From Chryseobacterium cheonjiense (GTDB lineage: Bacteria; Bacteroidota; Bacteroidia; Flavobacteriales; Weeksellaceae): DNA of 64,000 bases. The translations under genes and the position numbers were made by a program. A model generated the notes under the pieces. It was not told where the DNA came from and did not search any database. It saw only the letters and a program-made list of their open reading frames with translations. This document shows positions 1-9,495 of this stretch, piece by piece. Numbering within the stretch: the first letter of the stretch is position 1; each line of letters opens with the position of its first letter. The stretch covers positions 1,734,502 through 1,798,501 of the forward strand of contig NZ_JABBGF010000001.1 in assembly GCF_012927265.1 (NCBI RefSeq), in the 5' to 3' direction.

Positions 1-1
1 G

Positions 2-484
2 GCAAAATTTGTAACTGCAGCTCCCCAAATGACGTTTTCCGGAAGCCAGTATCTCGAGCTGAGGTATAAGTCTACAACGGTTGACGCAATGGGTGTTTCT
101 TCTACCAATAATTCCTCAGTGTTAGGAAATGTTTCTTTATACCGAAAAGCGGGTATTAACCAACCGAATACGGTATTCAACAATAATGAATGGGATTCTT
201 ATGCTTCTAACTATTGTCAGAATCTGGGAGTACTTTCCGTATCAGAATCGATTTCATCGGAGAACAAATTCAAGATCTATCCGAATCCGATACATGATGA
301 AATTTTTGTTGAAGGAAAAACAGATCGGGTTAAGTTAATACAAATCCTTGATTTTTCCGGAAAACTGCTGTATTCAGAAAAATTACCATTTAAAAATAAA
401 AATGCTATTCGGGTGCATCATCTTCCTCCAGGGTCTTATCTTCTGAAGATTGATAATGCGGTTTATCCGTTTATTAAAAAATAA
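2..484 (+). CDS. T9SS-sorted secreted protein, C-terminal part (5' end outside window)
   Basis: The reading frame is open to the left edge, so this is the last ~160 residues of a larger secreted protein. The final ~75 residues form a type A T9SS C-terminal sorting domain: KIYPNP near its start, a central IQILDFSGKLLYS strand, then GSYLLKI close to the end. In this family the domain directs export through the type IX system and is removed by the PorU sortase. The preceding stretch ending in NNNEWDSY resembles the end of a lamin-tail-like or similar beta-sandwich domain, which is an inference. The catalytic or adhesive part lies outside the window, so the function is unknown. A strong hairpin follows the stop codon. 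Confidence 0.85.
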   Translation, partial: AKFVTAAPQMTFSGSQYLELRYKSTTVDAMGVSSTNNSSVLGNVSLYRKAGINQPNTVFNNNEWDSYASNYCQNLGVLSVSESISSENKFKIYPNPIHDEIFVEGKTDRVKLIQILDFSGKLLYSEKLPFKNKNAIRVHHLPPGSYLLKIDNAVYPFIKK

Positions 485-507
485 TTTTCAGGATATTAAT
501 GAAAGCA

Positions 508-544
508 GTTTCGGGGCTTCAAACAAAGTTTGAAGCCCCGAAAC
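508..544. terminator. Perfect 17-bp hairpin with 3-nt loop
   Basis: The arms at 508-524 and 528-544 are exact reverse complements with an AAA loop, just downstream of the T9SS gene. It probably ends that transcript. The stem is unusually long and GC-rich for this region and there is no clean T-run, so it could also be a dispersed palindromic element. Confidence 0.65.
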
Positions 545-733
545 TTTACATATGGATCTTAAGTATATCCAGCAACATAATTAAAATCGCCCGAACAAGG
601 TGTTATTTTTATCTTTACACATTAAAATATTCATTAATTTTAGAATATTACAATATTATATTTCGTGAAAAATCATTAATTTGGTATTCTCTTCTGGCAA
701 ATGACAATTATGATGTAATATAGAAGCAGAATT

Positions 734-1174
734 ATGGACACACCAAATTACAGAATGCCTTTCGTACCGTCTACCTTAATGACGGAGGGAGGAAGTATCG
801 ATACATGCGATATGGGAGAAAGCATTGCCCATAACATTATGCTGCTGATCACCACCAAGAAAGGCGAAAACAGATATGATGAAAATTATGGAAATGATGT
901 CTGGAATCTTGAATTTGACAATGGCGTTACCAGCGCTGTCTGGGAAAACGTTTTCATCAAAAGTCTCAAAAGACAGATACAGGAATACGAACCCCGGATT
1001 GTCAATCCGCAGATCGATGCACACATTCAGATTGTGGAGCATACTTATGACACAAAAGAACACACCGAGATCAAAAAGAAAGTAAAAATTGCCATCAATG
1101 CTAAAATGGAGGCTACCGGAGAACGCTTCAGCTTTTCTACGGAATTGTTTCTGAGCCCCATGTCAATTGATTAA
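734..1174 (+). CDS. tssE: TssE-like T6SS baseplate protein (GPW/gp25 family)
   Basis: A 146-residue protein with the GPW/gp25 pattern: an N-terminal acidic/Gly stretch (GGSIDTCDMGESIAHNI), a central KKGENRYDENYGNDVW segment (the gp25-like turn region), then an amphipathic segment around KRQIQEYEPRI and a beta-rich C-terminus. TssE is the wedge subunit that anchors the contractile sheath to the baseplate of type VI secretion systems. The tssF-like gene starts 24 bp after its stop, which supports a T6SS role (subtype iii, the Bacteroidota form) over a phage tail. A clear promoter was not assigned; a TATCTTTA element lies near 608-615. Confidence 0.75.
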   Translation: MDTPNYRMPFVPSTLMTEGGSIDTCDMGESIAHNIMLLITTKKGENRYDENYGNDVWNLEFDNGVTSAVWENVFIKSLKRQIQEYEPRIVNPQIDAHIQIVEHTYDTKEHTEIKKKVKIAINAKMEATGERFSFSTELFLSPMSID

Positions 1175-1198
1175 TTTCCTACACCGTAATCACAACCT

Positions 1199-3076
1199 AT
1201 GAATTTAGATCAAAATATATATTCCAAAGAATCGGTAAAAGCACGGATGCTTCAGAATGCAACCAAAGTTTGGGGACTGAAGAGTCCGCAATCGCTGGAT
1301 CCGTTTGTAAAATTATTAATTGATGCTTTCAGCACGGAAGTTTTTAAAGCCAATAATGAAATACAGACGGTAAATGCCCGGATTCTGGAGAAGCTTGCAA
1401 AACTTTTAACACCATCTATCTATACACATCCCGTTCCGGCGCATGCCATTGCTTTTACACAGCCGTATGAATCATCTGAAATCCTGTTGGAACATACCGA
1501 GTTTTTCTTCAGAAAACATATGACTTCCACCATAAAATCGGAATCCGATAAACAGATCAACATTCCTTTTACTCCGGTGGGAAATGTGAGGATCAACAAA
1601 GTACAGACAGCTGTAATGTTTGTGGGCAATACCTGCTACAGCATTGATGAAAGGCTAAACAAAATCCCGATTGCAAGATTTCAGGGCAGGCCTGAAGATT
1701 ACAGAAAAGTAACGATCGGCATTGACGTCAGCAATTATTCCCAGGAAACTTTCCCAAAACAGGTAAGTATTTACTGTTCCAATCCGGCTTTTGAACATCT
1801 GGATTTTACCTACAAACTACTGCCTTATATTACAGTAACGAGTAATGGAAATCCGCTTTTTATTAAGGAAGGATTAACCTATTATAAAAATACCCAGGCA
1901 GACGGGTACGAACAGATCTTCCACGAGCAGTCGATCCGCAATAAAATTATTGAAGATGTAAAAAGCATTTATCACCATAAATTTATTGAGGTGAGCGGTA
2001 TTTCAAGCTCCCTATTTTCCGAACTTGGAGAATTGCCGGAAAATCTCAGTTTTGTTGATTATAAAGAAGAGATTACCAAACATATTCAGGGGAAACGTTA
2101 TCTGTGGCTTACCTTTGAATTTCCACCGCAGTTTTCTGCTGAAATTCTGGATAATTTTTCTTTTGTCCTTAATGCTTTCCCAATCTACAACCGTGGCTGG
2201 AAAAAAACAGAATATAGTCTCGATATTATGGGAAACAACATTCCGTTGGTCACTGATGAAGGCGAGCATTTTCTCTATGTTGATGAGGTTCAGGATGGCG
2301 ACGGAAGAAGATATACCGAAATTCCGTTTACCCCGAACGATAATCTTAAAAAAGGATTATACACCGTAAGAAAAGGCGGGATGGAACGATTCACCAACAG
2401 AAACGCTGTCGACATGATCGCCAATGTTCTTGAGCTTACACGCGACGAAATCGCTGCTTTCTCTTTACTGAACAGAGATAATGTAAAGGGCTTGCTAAGC
2501 GAAATGTCAGACAAAATGAAATCCATGATCCAGAAAGTGAATAATGCCAAAAGAAGCATTAAACAGGAACTGAACTACGTGATTATGGAGCCCGTTGAAA
2601 AAACAGATCATACCTATGCTTCATTCTGGGTAACCCATTGTACACTTGCCAACCATATGCGTCCCGGCACAGAATTATCCAACCAGCTGAAATCCCAGGT
2701 TCTTGTACTTCTCAGTGAAAGCATCGGCGGTGCGGAAGAACAGAAAGGAACAGACAGTATTCAGGCTTATAAATATGCATTAACAACAAGAGATAAAATC
2801 ATCTCATTGGAAGATGTTAAAAATTACTGCAGGATGGTACTGAAAGATGAACTGAAAGAAGTTCGGGTGAAACGCGGAACCATGATCAGCAACAAACCTA
2901 AAGAAGGATTTATAAGAACCGTAGAAGTGGAAATCATCCCCAACAACTATTCTTTTTACGGAAGATTATATTGGGAAAACATGGCCAATATTCTTCGAAA
3001 CCAGATCATTTTAAAAGCCATCGACGGAATAGAATATGTCGTGAAAATAACGAACGAAGACACCGATTTTTCCTGA
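1199..3076 (+). CDS. tssF: TssF-like T6SS baseplate protein
   Basis: A 625-residue protein resembling Bacteroidota T6SS TssF (VasA family). Visible hallmarks are the N-terminal segment with VWGLKSPQSLDPFVKLLID and ARILEKLAKLLTP, followed by PVPAHAIAFTQP, a region typical of TssF N-termini. TssF forms the wedge with TssE and TssG at the base of the contractile tail in the cytoplasm. It is co-oriented with tssE and separated from it by 24 bp, so the two are probably one transcript. The expected next gene, tssG, does not follow; a lipoprotein gene does. The C-terminal half was not matched residue by residue, so the assignment rests mainly on the N-terminus, length and neighbour. Confidence 0.72.
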   Translation: MNLDQNIYSKESVKARMLQNATKVWGLKSPQSLDPFVKLLIDAFSTEVFKANNEIQTVNARILEKLAKLLTPSIYTHPVPAHAIAFTQPYESSEILLEHTEFFFRKHMTSTIKSESDKQINIPFTPVGNVRINKVQTAVMFVGNTCYSIDERLNKIPIARFQGRPEDYRKVTIGIDVSNYSQETFPKQVSIYCSNPAFEHLDFTYKLLPYITVTSNGNPLFIKEGLTYYKNTQADGYEQIFHEQSIRNKIIEDVKSIYHHKFIEVSGISSSLFSELGELPENLSFVDYKEEITKHIQGKRYLWLTFEFPPQFSAEILDNFSFVLNAFPIYNRGWKKTEYSLDIMGNNIPLVTDEGEHFLYVDEVQDGDGRRYTEIPFTPNDNLKKGLYTVRKGGMERFTNRNAVDMIANVLELTRDEIAAFSLLNRDNVKGLLSEMSDKMKSMIQKVNNAKRSIKQELNYVIMEPVEKTDHTYASFWVTHCTLANHMRPGTELSNQLKSQVLVLLSESIGGAEEQKGTDSIQAYKYALTTRDKIISLEDVKNYCRMVLKDELKEVRVKRGTMISNKPKEGFIRTVEVEIIPNNYSFYGRLYWENMANILRNQIILKAIDGIEYVVKITNEDTDFS

Positions 3077-3188
3077 TAAATAAAAAGCTTATTTAATTTC
3101 TTTTGATAGAAATAATCTTTGTCTTTTTTGCGGTTAAATTCAACATTCGTTTACCCGAATAAATACATAAATATCAACTTTATATAAT

Positions 3189-4115
3189 ATGAAAAAAATG
3201 ATGATGATCGCACTTGCCTTATCGGTGAGTGTAACAGCAGTAAGCTGTAAAAAAGGTCTTGACAAAATTGAAAATGCAGTGGAAAAAGCTGGGGAAGACC
3301 AGTCACAGGCGATTATTGACTTTAATAATAACTTTCTGGAATCCTATAAAAGCTCTTCCAGACATGTAGAAAATATTATTCAATATGCCGAAGCAGCGGT
3401 GAAAAAGTCAAAAGGCGAAACCGTCTACAGCATGCCTATGGTTATCAGTACAATGGATTATTCTTTAACCAAAATTAAAGGCGTTCCTTCCGGTTTTGAT
3501 AGTGAACAGAAAATTATCGAAACAGAGCTCATTACCTATAAAAGAAGGCGAGAAAGCATTGATAAAAAATATGAAGAGCTGAAATCCTATATCACTTCCG
3601 AAGACTATAAGGACGATCAGGGAGCAAAAGCACTGGCTTTACAAAAAGATATCGATGCGGAAGCAAAAGCTTTTTTTACGGCAGGTGATAATATTGTTAC
3701 CAAAATAAAACCTGCTACCGAAGCTGCTGAAGAAGTAATTTTAAAAGACCATCCGATGAAAGATTATATTGTTTCATCCAAATCGATAATGAATGAACTT
3801 GATGCCGTGATGGATGCCCTCGATAAACAGTATACACAAGGTTTTAATGAAGCGGAAGCACAGAAAAAGTACAATGAACTGGAAAAAGCAGTGGATATAA
3901 ATTCTAAAAAAGAATTCGACGTAAAAGATCAGCAATACGCTTATAAGAAAACAATGTTCGAAAATTTCAACAAAAGAGCGACAGAATTTCTTGATAAATA
4001 CAGAAAACTGATCAGGGATTCAAAATCTGCCAATAAGATTCCCGACAGCAATATTCAGGAAATCAGTTCTGCTTACGATTCTGTTTTGAATTCTTACAAT
4101 TCCTTTGTTCAGTAA
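3189..4115 (+). CDS. DUF3829-like lipoprotein
   Basis: 308 residues. A lipoprotein signal is clear: basic MKKMMM start, hydrophobic ALALSVSVTA, then the lipobox VSC with Cys20 as the lipidated residue. The mature part is almost entirely charged helix and coiled coil (repeated K/E/D-rich segments), as in the DUF3829 group of periplasmic lipoproteins. It lies 112 bp after tssF and ends at a strong terminator, so it may or may not share the T6SS transcript. No catalytic motif is visible. A structural or periplasmic accessory role at the cell envelope is an inference; the molecular function is unknown. Confidence 0.7.
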   Translation: MKKMMMIALALSVSVTAVSCKKGLDKIENAVEKAGEDQSQAIIDFNNNFLESYKSSSRHVENIIQYAEAAVKKSKGETVYSMPMVISTMDYSLTKIKGVPSGFDSEQKIIETELITYKRRRESIDKKYEELKSYITSEDYKDDQGAKALALQKDIDAEAKAFFTAGDNIVTKIKPATEAAEEVILKDHPMKDYIVSSKSIMNELDAVMDALDKQYTQGFNEAEAQKKYNELEKAVDINSKKEFDVKDQQYAYKKTMFENFNKRATEFLDKYRKLIRDSKSANKIPDSNIQEISSAYDSVLNSYNSFVQ

Positions 4116-4153
4116 ATTTTTATTTTCAAAATTTGTTTAAATTTAAAAAGACT

Positions 4154-4184
4154 AATACCGGTAAAAAATATACCGGTATTTTTT
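4154..4184 (+). terminator. Intrinsic terminator after the lipoprotein gene
   Basis: Perfect 10-bp stem (4154-4163 with 4171-4180), 7-nt A-rich loop, followed by a T-run. It separates the tssE-tssF-lipoprotein block from uvrA. Confidence 0.85.
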
Positions 4185-4271
4185 GTAATTAATTCATTGA
4201 GGTAAAATATACCGGAAATTACCGCTCAATAATCTAACATTTTTTAACACAGGAAATTCCATAAAATTCCG

Positions 4272-4279
4272 TAATTTTG
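4272..4279 (+). promoter_or_regulatory. uvrA promoter, -7 box TAATTTTG
   Basis: Matches the Bacteroidota -7 consensus TAnnTTTG, 35 bp before the uvrA start codon. No good TTG is seen at the -33 position. Confidence 0.55.
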
Positions 4280-4314
4280 CACATCGTGATTTTCATGTAA
4301 AATCACACCAAATT

Positions 4315-7146
4315 ATGAGTAAATCAACAGAATATATAGAAGTTTACGGTGCGCGAGAGCACAACCTGAAAAACATCAATGTCAAAATCCCCAGAAATGA
4401 ACTGGTAGTCATTACCGGGCTTTCGGGAAGCGGAAAATCTTCCCTGGCTTTTGATACTATTTTTGCAGAAGGCCAGCGCCGCTACATCGAAACTTTTTCA
4501 GCTTATGCAAGACAGTTTCTGGGTGGTCTCGAACGTCCTGATGTAGATAAAATTGAAGGATTGTCTCCCGTAATTGCCATCGAACAGAAAACTACGAACA
4601 AAAACCCGCGTTCAACCGTAGGAACCGTAACGGAATTATATGATTTCCTGCGACTTCTGTTTGCCAGGGTTTCGGATGCCTATTCTCAAACGACTGGAAA
4701 AAAGCTGGTAAGCTACACCGAAGAGCAGATTCTCGAAACCATCAAAGAAAATTACAAAGGCGAAAAGATCATGCTGATGGCTCCTGTCGTAAGAGCCAGA
4801 AAAGGGCACTATCATGAACTCTTCGTGCAAATGGCCAAAAAAGGATACGGACAGGCAAGAATTGACGGTGAATTGCAGGATATTGAATATGACCTGAAAC
4901 TCGACCGTTATAAAACCCACGACATTGATATTGTAATTGACCGCTGGATTATCGGGGAAAGCGCCTCGGAAAACAGAATGGAGAAATCCCTTCGTACCGC
5001 AATGGAAATGGGAGAAGGCCTTATCGGAATCCAAAAGCTGGGAAGCACAGAAATTGAATATTTTTCTAAAAACTTAATGGATGCCGAAACCGGTCATTCA
5101 CTCGCTTTGCCGGAACCGAATACCTTTTCTTTCAACTCACCGAAAGGAAGCTGCCCGACTTGTAAAGGACTGGGAACCATTAAAAAAATCAACACCGATT
5201 ATTTTATTGAAAATCCTAAGCTATCCATCAACCAGGGAGGTTTGTTGCCTTTGGAAGATATTAAATCAAACAAATGGATTCTTGCCCAAATTAAAAATAT
5301 CCTTGAAATTTTCGGATTGGGACTCACAACGCCGATGAAGGACATTCCGCAGGAAGCCCTGGATTACATGTACAACGGCTGTCATAAAGAATTCAACAAA
5401 GACCTGAAATACGCAGGAATTACCAAAAAAATAAAGTTAAGCTTTGACGGACTGATTGCTTTTATGGAAGAAATCATCGAGGACAGGGAATCGTATGAAG
5501 CCATTCTTCTTGAAAGACATTTCACCACGGAAGAAACATGCCCGGAATGTAAAGGAACCCGGCTGCAGCCTTCAAGCCTGAGCTTTAAAATTGACGGTAA
5601 AAATATTGCGGAAGTGAATGCTTTAAGCCTTATCGATTTAAAAGAATGGCTGGCTGATGTTAAAGATAAATTTTCAGAGAAAAATGCGATTATCGCCCAC
5701 GAAATATTAAAAGAAATCGAAACCAGACTTCAGTTCTTGCTGGACGTTGGCTTGGATTATTTAAGTTTAAGCAGAAGCTCGAAAACACTTTCGGGAGGTG
5801 AATCTCAGAGAATTCGTCTTGCAACGCAGATCGGTTCGCAGCTGGTAAATGTCCTTTACATTTTGGATGAACCAAGTATCGGACTCCATCAGAGAGATAA
5901 CGAAAGACTCATCAATTCACTGAAAAATCTCCGCGACATCGGAAATTCCGTATTGGTGGTGGAACATGATAAGGATATGATTCTTGAAGCTGATGAGGTG
6001 CTGGATATTGGCCCGAGAGCCGGAAAATTCGGTGGTGAAATTCTCTGGCAGGGAAAACCAAAAGATTTGCTGAAAGCAGACACGATCACCGCTCAATACA
6101 TCAACGGAAAAAGAAAGATAGAAATTCCCGAAGAAAGAAGAGCCGGAAACGGAAAGCAGATCGTCCTGAAAGGAGCCACCGGAAACAATCTTAAAAATGT
6201 GAACCTTACAGTTCCTTTAGGAAAACTGGTGGTGGTTACCGGAATTTCAGGAAGCGGAAAATCTTCCCTGATCAACGGAACTTTGTACCCGATTTTGAAC
6301 AGGCATTTTTACAGAGCTGTACAGGAACCTTTGCCGTACAAAAAAATTGAAGGTCTTGAAAACATCGATAAAATTGTGGATGTAGACCAAACCCCGATCG
6401 GAAGAACGCCGCGTTCCAATCCTGCAACCTACACCGGAATGTTTACAGACATCCGAAATCTTTTTGCAGAATTACCGGAAAGTAAAATCCGTGGGTACAA
6501 ACCCGGAAGATTCTCTTTCAATGTAAAAGGCGGAAGATGTGAAACCTGTCAGGGAGGGGGACTGAAAGTAATTGAAATGAATTTCCTGCCGGATGTTTAT
6601 GTTCATTGCGAAACCTGCAACGGAAAGCGATTCAACAGGGAAACTTTAGAGGTTCGTTACAAAGGAAAATCGATTTCCGATGTGCTGGATATGACGATTG
6701 ATGAAGCGGTGGAATTCTTCCAGCCGATTCCAAAAATTTATTCCAGAGTGAAAACCTTACATGATGTAGGTTTAGGGTATATCACATTGGGACAGCAGTC
6801 AACGACATTAAGTGGAGGAGAAGCACAGCGTATTAAATTAGCTACGGAACTTGCCAAAAGGCAAACCGGAAATACGTTATACATTCTTGACGAACCGACT
6901 ACCGGGCTTCATTTTGAAGATGTAAAAATCCTGATGGATGCGATTAACCAGCTGGTAGAATTAGGAAACTCTTTCATCATTATTGAACACAACATGGATG
7001 TCATCAAAATGGCAGACCACATCATCGACGTTGGCCCGGAAGGCGGAAAGCACGGCGGACAGATCGTTGCCCAGGGAACACCCGAGGAAATTGTGAAGTC
7101 AAAGAAGAGTCTGACAGGGAAGTTTTTGAAGAGGGAATTGGAGTAA
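4315..7146 (+). CDS. uvrA: Excinuclease ABC subunit A (UvrA)
   Basis: 943 residues, the normal UvrA length. UvrA is the damage-recognition ATPase of nucleotide excision repair and loads UvrB on DNA. Two ABC ATPase modules are complete: Walker [10 protein letters not shown] at 35-43 and GISGSGKSS at 643-651; ABC signatures [12 protein letters not shown] and [12 protein letters not shown]; Walker B ILDEP in both halves. Cysteine pairs (CxxC) occur at 280/283, 409/412, 742/745 and 765/768. The CxxC pair that E. coli UvrA carries about 25 residues before the CPTC-like motif is missing (the stretch there reads [14 protein letters not shown]), which may be lineage-typical. It has its own promoter and terminator, so it is probably monocistronic. 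Confidence 0.98.
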   Translation: MSKSTEYIEVYGAREHNLKNINVKIPRNELVVITGLSGSGKSSLAFDTIFAEGQRRYIETFSAYARQFLGGLERPDVDKIEGLSPVIAIEQKTTNKNPRSTVGTVTELYDFLRLLFARVSDAYSQTTGKKLVSYTEEQILETIKENYKGEKIMLMAPVVRARKGHYHELFVQMAKKGYGQARIDGELQDIEYDLKLDRYKTHDIDIVIDRWIIGESASENRMEKSLRTAMEMGEGLIGIQKLGSTEIEYFSKNLMDAETGHSLALPEPNTFSFNSPKGSCPTCKGLGTIKKINTDYFIENPKLSINQGGLLPLEDIKSNKWILAQIKNILEIFGLGLTTPMKDIPQEALDYMYNGCHKEFNKDLKYAGITKKIKLSFDGLIAFMEEIIEDRESYEAILLERHFTTEETCPECKGTRLQPSSLSFKIDGKNIAEVNALSLIDLKEWLADVKDKFSEKNAIIAHEILKEIETRLQFLLDVGLDYLSLSRSSKTLSGGESQRIRLATQIGSQLVNVLYILDEPSIGLHQRDNERLINSLKNLRDIGNSVLVVEHDKDMILEADEVLDIGPRAGKFGGEILWQGKPKDLLKADTITAQYINGKRKIEIPEERRAGNGKQIVLKGATGNNLKNVNLTVPLGKLVVVTGISGSGKSSLINGTLYPILNRHFYRAVQEPLPYKKIEGLENIDKIVDVDQTPIGRTPRSNPATYTGMFTDIRNLFAELPESKIRGYKPGRFSFNVKGGRCETCQGGGLKVIEMNFLPDVYVHCETCNGKRFNRETLEVRYKGKSISDVLDMTIDEAVEFFQPIPKIYSRVKTLHDVGLGYITLGQQSTTLSGGEAQRIKLATELAKRQTGNTLYILDEPTTGLHFEDVKILMDAINQLVELGNSFIIIEHNMDVIKMADHIIDVGPEGGKHGGQIVAQGTPEEIVKSKKSLTGKFLKRELE

Positions 7147-7167
7147 AAGTTATCAACTTAATTATAT

Positions 7168-7200
7168 AAAGGAATTTGTGAATGCAGATTCCTTTTTTTA
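7168..7200 (+). terminator. uvrA terminator; start of a 327-bp gene-free stretch
   Basis: Stem 7168-7175 with 7188-7195, followed by a T-run. The rest of the 7147-7473 gap is very AT-rich and holds only the promoter of the next gene. Confidence 0.75.
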
Positions 7201-7417
7201 TTGCAAAAGAGTATATGATGCCATCTTATTCGGGTTCCCGATTTGACAAACTTTACCCCTAAAACTTAATAGTTTTTAGATTTTTTCATCTCAAAATTAA
7301 CACCCAATATTAAATTTTCAATTATTTTAAAAATTTAAAATACTGATAATCAATAAATTAATTTACAATGTTAACCCAATGTTAACTGTATGTAAAATTA
7401 ATATGAATTTTTTTATA

Positions 7418-7425
7418 TATCTTTG
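7418..7425 (+). promoter_or_regulatory. -7 box TATCTTTG upstream of the small secreted protein gene
   Basis: Exact match to TAnnTTTG, 49 bp before the start codon at 7474. Confidence 0.55.
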
Positions 7426-7473
7426 GTAAAGAGTTAGTAAATAATTTAAAATAACACTTAAAACCAACGAGTT

Positions 7474-7878
7474 ATGAAAAATAAAATTCAGATAGTAATC
7501 GCTTCTTTTTTAGTTTGTGGATTTGTAACAGTAATGAATAACGCAAAAGCACAGACAACAAATAATAACACCATTCAGGAAGTACAGCTGAATAAAAACG
7601 ATGCATTCAGCGAAATCAGAAATTTGTTGATGGCTAATTTCGATTTTACCAATTCCGATTACAAGCAGGGAATCGTAAATTCTGAAGTAAAATTTGATAT
7701 TGCTGAAAACGGAAAGATTGTCAATGTACACTCCAAAGGTGACTGTAAAAACGTAAGTAAAGAAATCGAAAACGTATTGAGCAAACTTCAATACAGAGTA
7801 GACAGCAAAAAATTAAATGAAAATATGATTGCTTCTACATTTGTAATGCCGGTACGCGTAGATATCAACAATAGATAA
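7474..7878 (+). CDS. Small secreted protein of unknown function
   Basis: 134 residues with a Sec signal peptide (MKNKIQ basic start, hydrophobic IVIASFLVCGFVTV, cleavage probably after AKA at about residue 26). The mature domain has the pattern VNSEVKFDIAENGKIVNV, then an amphipathic helix and VLSKLQYRVD. This resembles the strand-helix-strand of TonB C-terminal-like domains that occur alone in Bacteroidota exported proteins. The resemblance is weak and nothing shows a TonB role. It has its own promoter and a strong terminator, so it is transcribed alone. Confidence 0.7.
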   Translation: MKNKIQIVIASFLVCGFVTVMNNAKAQTTNNNTIQEVQLNKNDAFSEIRNLLMANFDFTNSDYKQGIVNSEVKFDIAENGKIVNVHSKGDCKNVSKEIENVLSKLQYRVDSKKLNENMIASTFVMPVRVDINNR

Positions 7879-7898
7879 AAGTATATATTTAATTGAAA

Positions 7899-7934
7899 AA
7901 GCCCCTGAAAATAAAGCATTTTCGGGGGCTTTTC
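7899..7934 (+). terminator. Intrinsic terminator between the small secreted protein gene and era
   Basis: 13-bp stem with one G-T pair (7900-7912 with 7918-7930), loop AAAGC, then a T-run. It also argues against an upstream start for era, because that would place the hairpin inside the coding region. Confidence 0.85.
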
Positions 7935-7977
7935 ATTTTAATACCAGGAATAGGCCGAAAGACCAGATTTGTTTTAT

Positions 7978-7985
7978 TAACTTTG
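7978..7985 (+). promoter_or_regulatory. era promoter, -7 box TAACTTTG
   Basis: Exact TAnnTTTG match 19 bp before the ATG at 8004, implying a very short 5' leader and supporting that start codon. Confidence 0.6.
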
Positions 7986-8003
7986 CAGTTCAATATAATT
8001 TTT

Positions 8004-8879
8004 ATGCACAAAGCAGGATTTGTAAATATCGTCGGGAAACCGAATGCCGGAAAATCAACCTTACTCAATCAGTTAATGGGAGAGAAGCTGGCCATTGTTA
8101 CCCAAAAAGCACAGACAACACGCCACAGAATTTTTGGAATTTATAATGAAGAAGATTTGCAGATCGTATTTTCCGATACCCCGGGAGTGCTGGACCCGAA
8201 ATACGGATTGCAGGAAAAAATGATGGATTTTGTAAAAGATTCCCTTCAGGATGCAGACGTATTCCTATTCATCGTGGATGTTACTGACAAAGCCGAGCCT
8301 TCAGAATTTTTAATTGACAAGCTAAATAAAATTCCCGTACCCGTCTTACTGTTGCTGAATAAAGTTGACCAAACCAACCAGGAAGGTCTGGAAAAGCTGG
8401 TTGAAACCTGGCATGAACGAATTCCTAAGGCTGAAATTTTACCTATTTCCGCACTGAATGCTTTCAATACTGATATTATTTTACCGAAACTGAAATCATT
8501 GCTTCCGGAAAATCCTCCATATTACGATAAAGACCAGTATACCGACAAACCGGAACGGTTTTTCGTGAATGAAGCTATCCGGGAAAAAATCTTACTGAAC
8601 TACGATAAAGAAATTCCCTATTCGGTAGAAGTGGTAACGGAGCAGTTCAAGGAAAAAGAAGGAATTATCTTCATCGATTCTATTATTTATGTAGAAAGAG
8701 ATACCCAGAAAGGCATTGTGATCGGACATAAAGGTGAAGCCATTAAAAAGGTAGGAACAGAATCAAGATTGGATCTGGAGAAATTTTTCAATAAAAAAAT
8801 TCACCTGAATCTTTTTGTAAAGGTGAAAAAAGACTGGAGAAAAAACGACAGAGATCTGAAAAACTTCGGGTACCGATAG
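8004..8879 (+). CDS. era: GTPase Era
   Basis: 291 residues from the ATG at 8004. This start places the G1 P-loop GKPNAGKS at residues 11-18, as in other Era proteins; the in-frame ATG 111 bp upstream lies before the terminator hairpin and was rejected. Other motifs are DTPG (58-61, G3), NKVD (119-122, G4), an SAL segment (G5), and a C-terminal KH domain with VIGHKGEAIKKVG. Era binds the 3' end of 16S rRNA and helps assemble the 30S subunit. The gene is monocistronic here, between a terminator and an AT-rich gap. Confidence 0.97.
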   Translation: MHKAGFVNIVGKPNAGKSTLLNQLMGEKLAIVTQKAQTTRHRIFGIYNEEDLQIVFSDTPGVLDPKYGLQEKMMDFVKDSLQDADVFLFIVDVTDKAEPSEFLIDKLNKIPVPVLLLLNKVDQTNQEGLEKLVETWHERIPKAEILPISALNAFNTDIILPKLKSLLPENPPYYDKDQYTDKPERFFVNEAIREKILLNYDKEIPYSVEVVTEQFKEKEGIIFIDSIIYVERDTQKGIVIGHKGEAIKKVGTESRLDLEKFFNKKIHLNLFVKVKKDWRKNDRDLKNFGYR

Positions 8880-8946
8880 ACTAAAAACTGCTGAAAAGCC
8901 GTTATATAAGAAGATTTTTCGTTATCTTTAATTAAATTTTAACTTA

Positions 8947-9378
8947 ATGAACTATTTGAACCCGACAAATTCTAATACAGTTTTTAAAGATATTATTTTA
9001 TTGGTAGTGAGAGTTTTTATCGGTTTCGCGATGCTGTCTCATGGATTTCCCAAGCTTCAGATGCTTCTGGATGGCGGAAAGATCGAGTTTTTCGATTTTC
9101 TGGGAATGGGACCAACCGTATCTTTAATTCTTACTGTTTTCGCGGAGTTTGCGTGTTCCATACTTCTTATTTTGGGATTATTCACGAGGGTCGCACTGGG
9201 ATTTCTCATTTTTACGATGATCATTGCAGCTTTCGTTGTTCACGGAGCTGACCCCTTTGAAAAGCGTGAGTTGAGTCTTATCTATCTTTCAGTGTATCTC
9301 CTTATGATGATTTTCGGTCCCGGAAAATTCTCTGTAGATCATATGATCGAAAAAAGAAAAAGAGCCACCGAGTGGTAA
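8947..9378 (+). CDS. DoxX family membrane protein
   Basis: 143 residues with four predicted transmembrane helices and the DoxX pattern: RVFIGFAMLSHGFPKL in helix 1, GPTVSLILTVFAEFACSILLILGL in helices 2-3, and FVVHGADPFEKRELSLIYL before the last helix. DoxX-type proteins are small inner-membrane proteins linked in some species to quinone/thiosulfate redox or oxidative stress; the role of this one is not known. A TATCTTTA -7-like element lies at 8923-8930 and a terminator follows, so it is probably a single-gene unit. Confidence 0.85.
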   Translation: MNYLNPTNSNTVFKDIILLVVRVFIGFAMLSHGFPKLQMLLDGGKIEFFDFLGMGPTVSLILTVFAEFACSILLILGLFTRVALGFLIFTMIIAAFVVHGADPFEKRELSLIYLSVYLLMMIFGPGKFSVDHMIEKRKRATEW

Positions 9379-9389
9379 TTTAAATACAG

Positions 9390-9413
9390 GCAGCAAATTT
9401 TTGCTGCTTTTTT
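9390..9413 (+). terminator. Intrinsic terminator after the doxX-like gene
   Basis: 8-bp stem GCAGCAAA/TTTGCTGC with a TTT loop, followed by a T-run. Confidence 0.85.
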
Positions 9414-9495
9414 ATTTACGCCATTTGTATAAAGAGTATTTTTTAAAATGTAGATTAATATAAAATTCATTAAATTCGTCTTAAAAGAGAATTTA

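Noticed and set aside
499..723. 74-residue plus-strand ORF after the first T9SS gene
   Set aside because: It reads straight through the 17-bp hairpin, has low-complexity Tyr/Ile-rich content and no recognizable start context.
7893..8003. N-terminal extension of Era
   Set aside because: It starts before the terminator hairpin and the TAACTTTG promoter box; the start at 8004 gives the conserved Era N-terminus.
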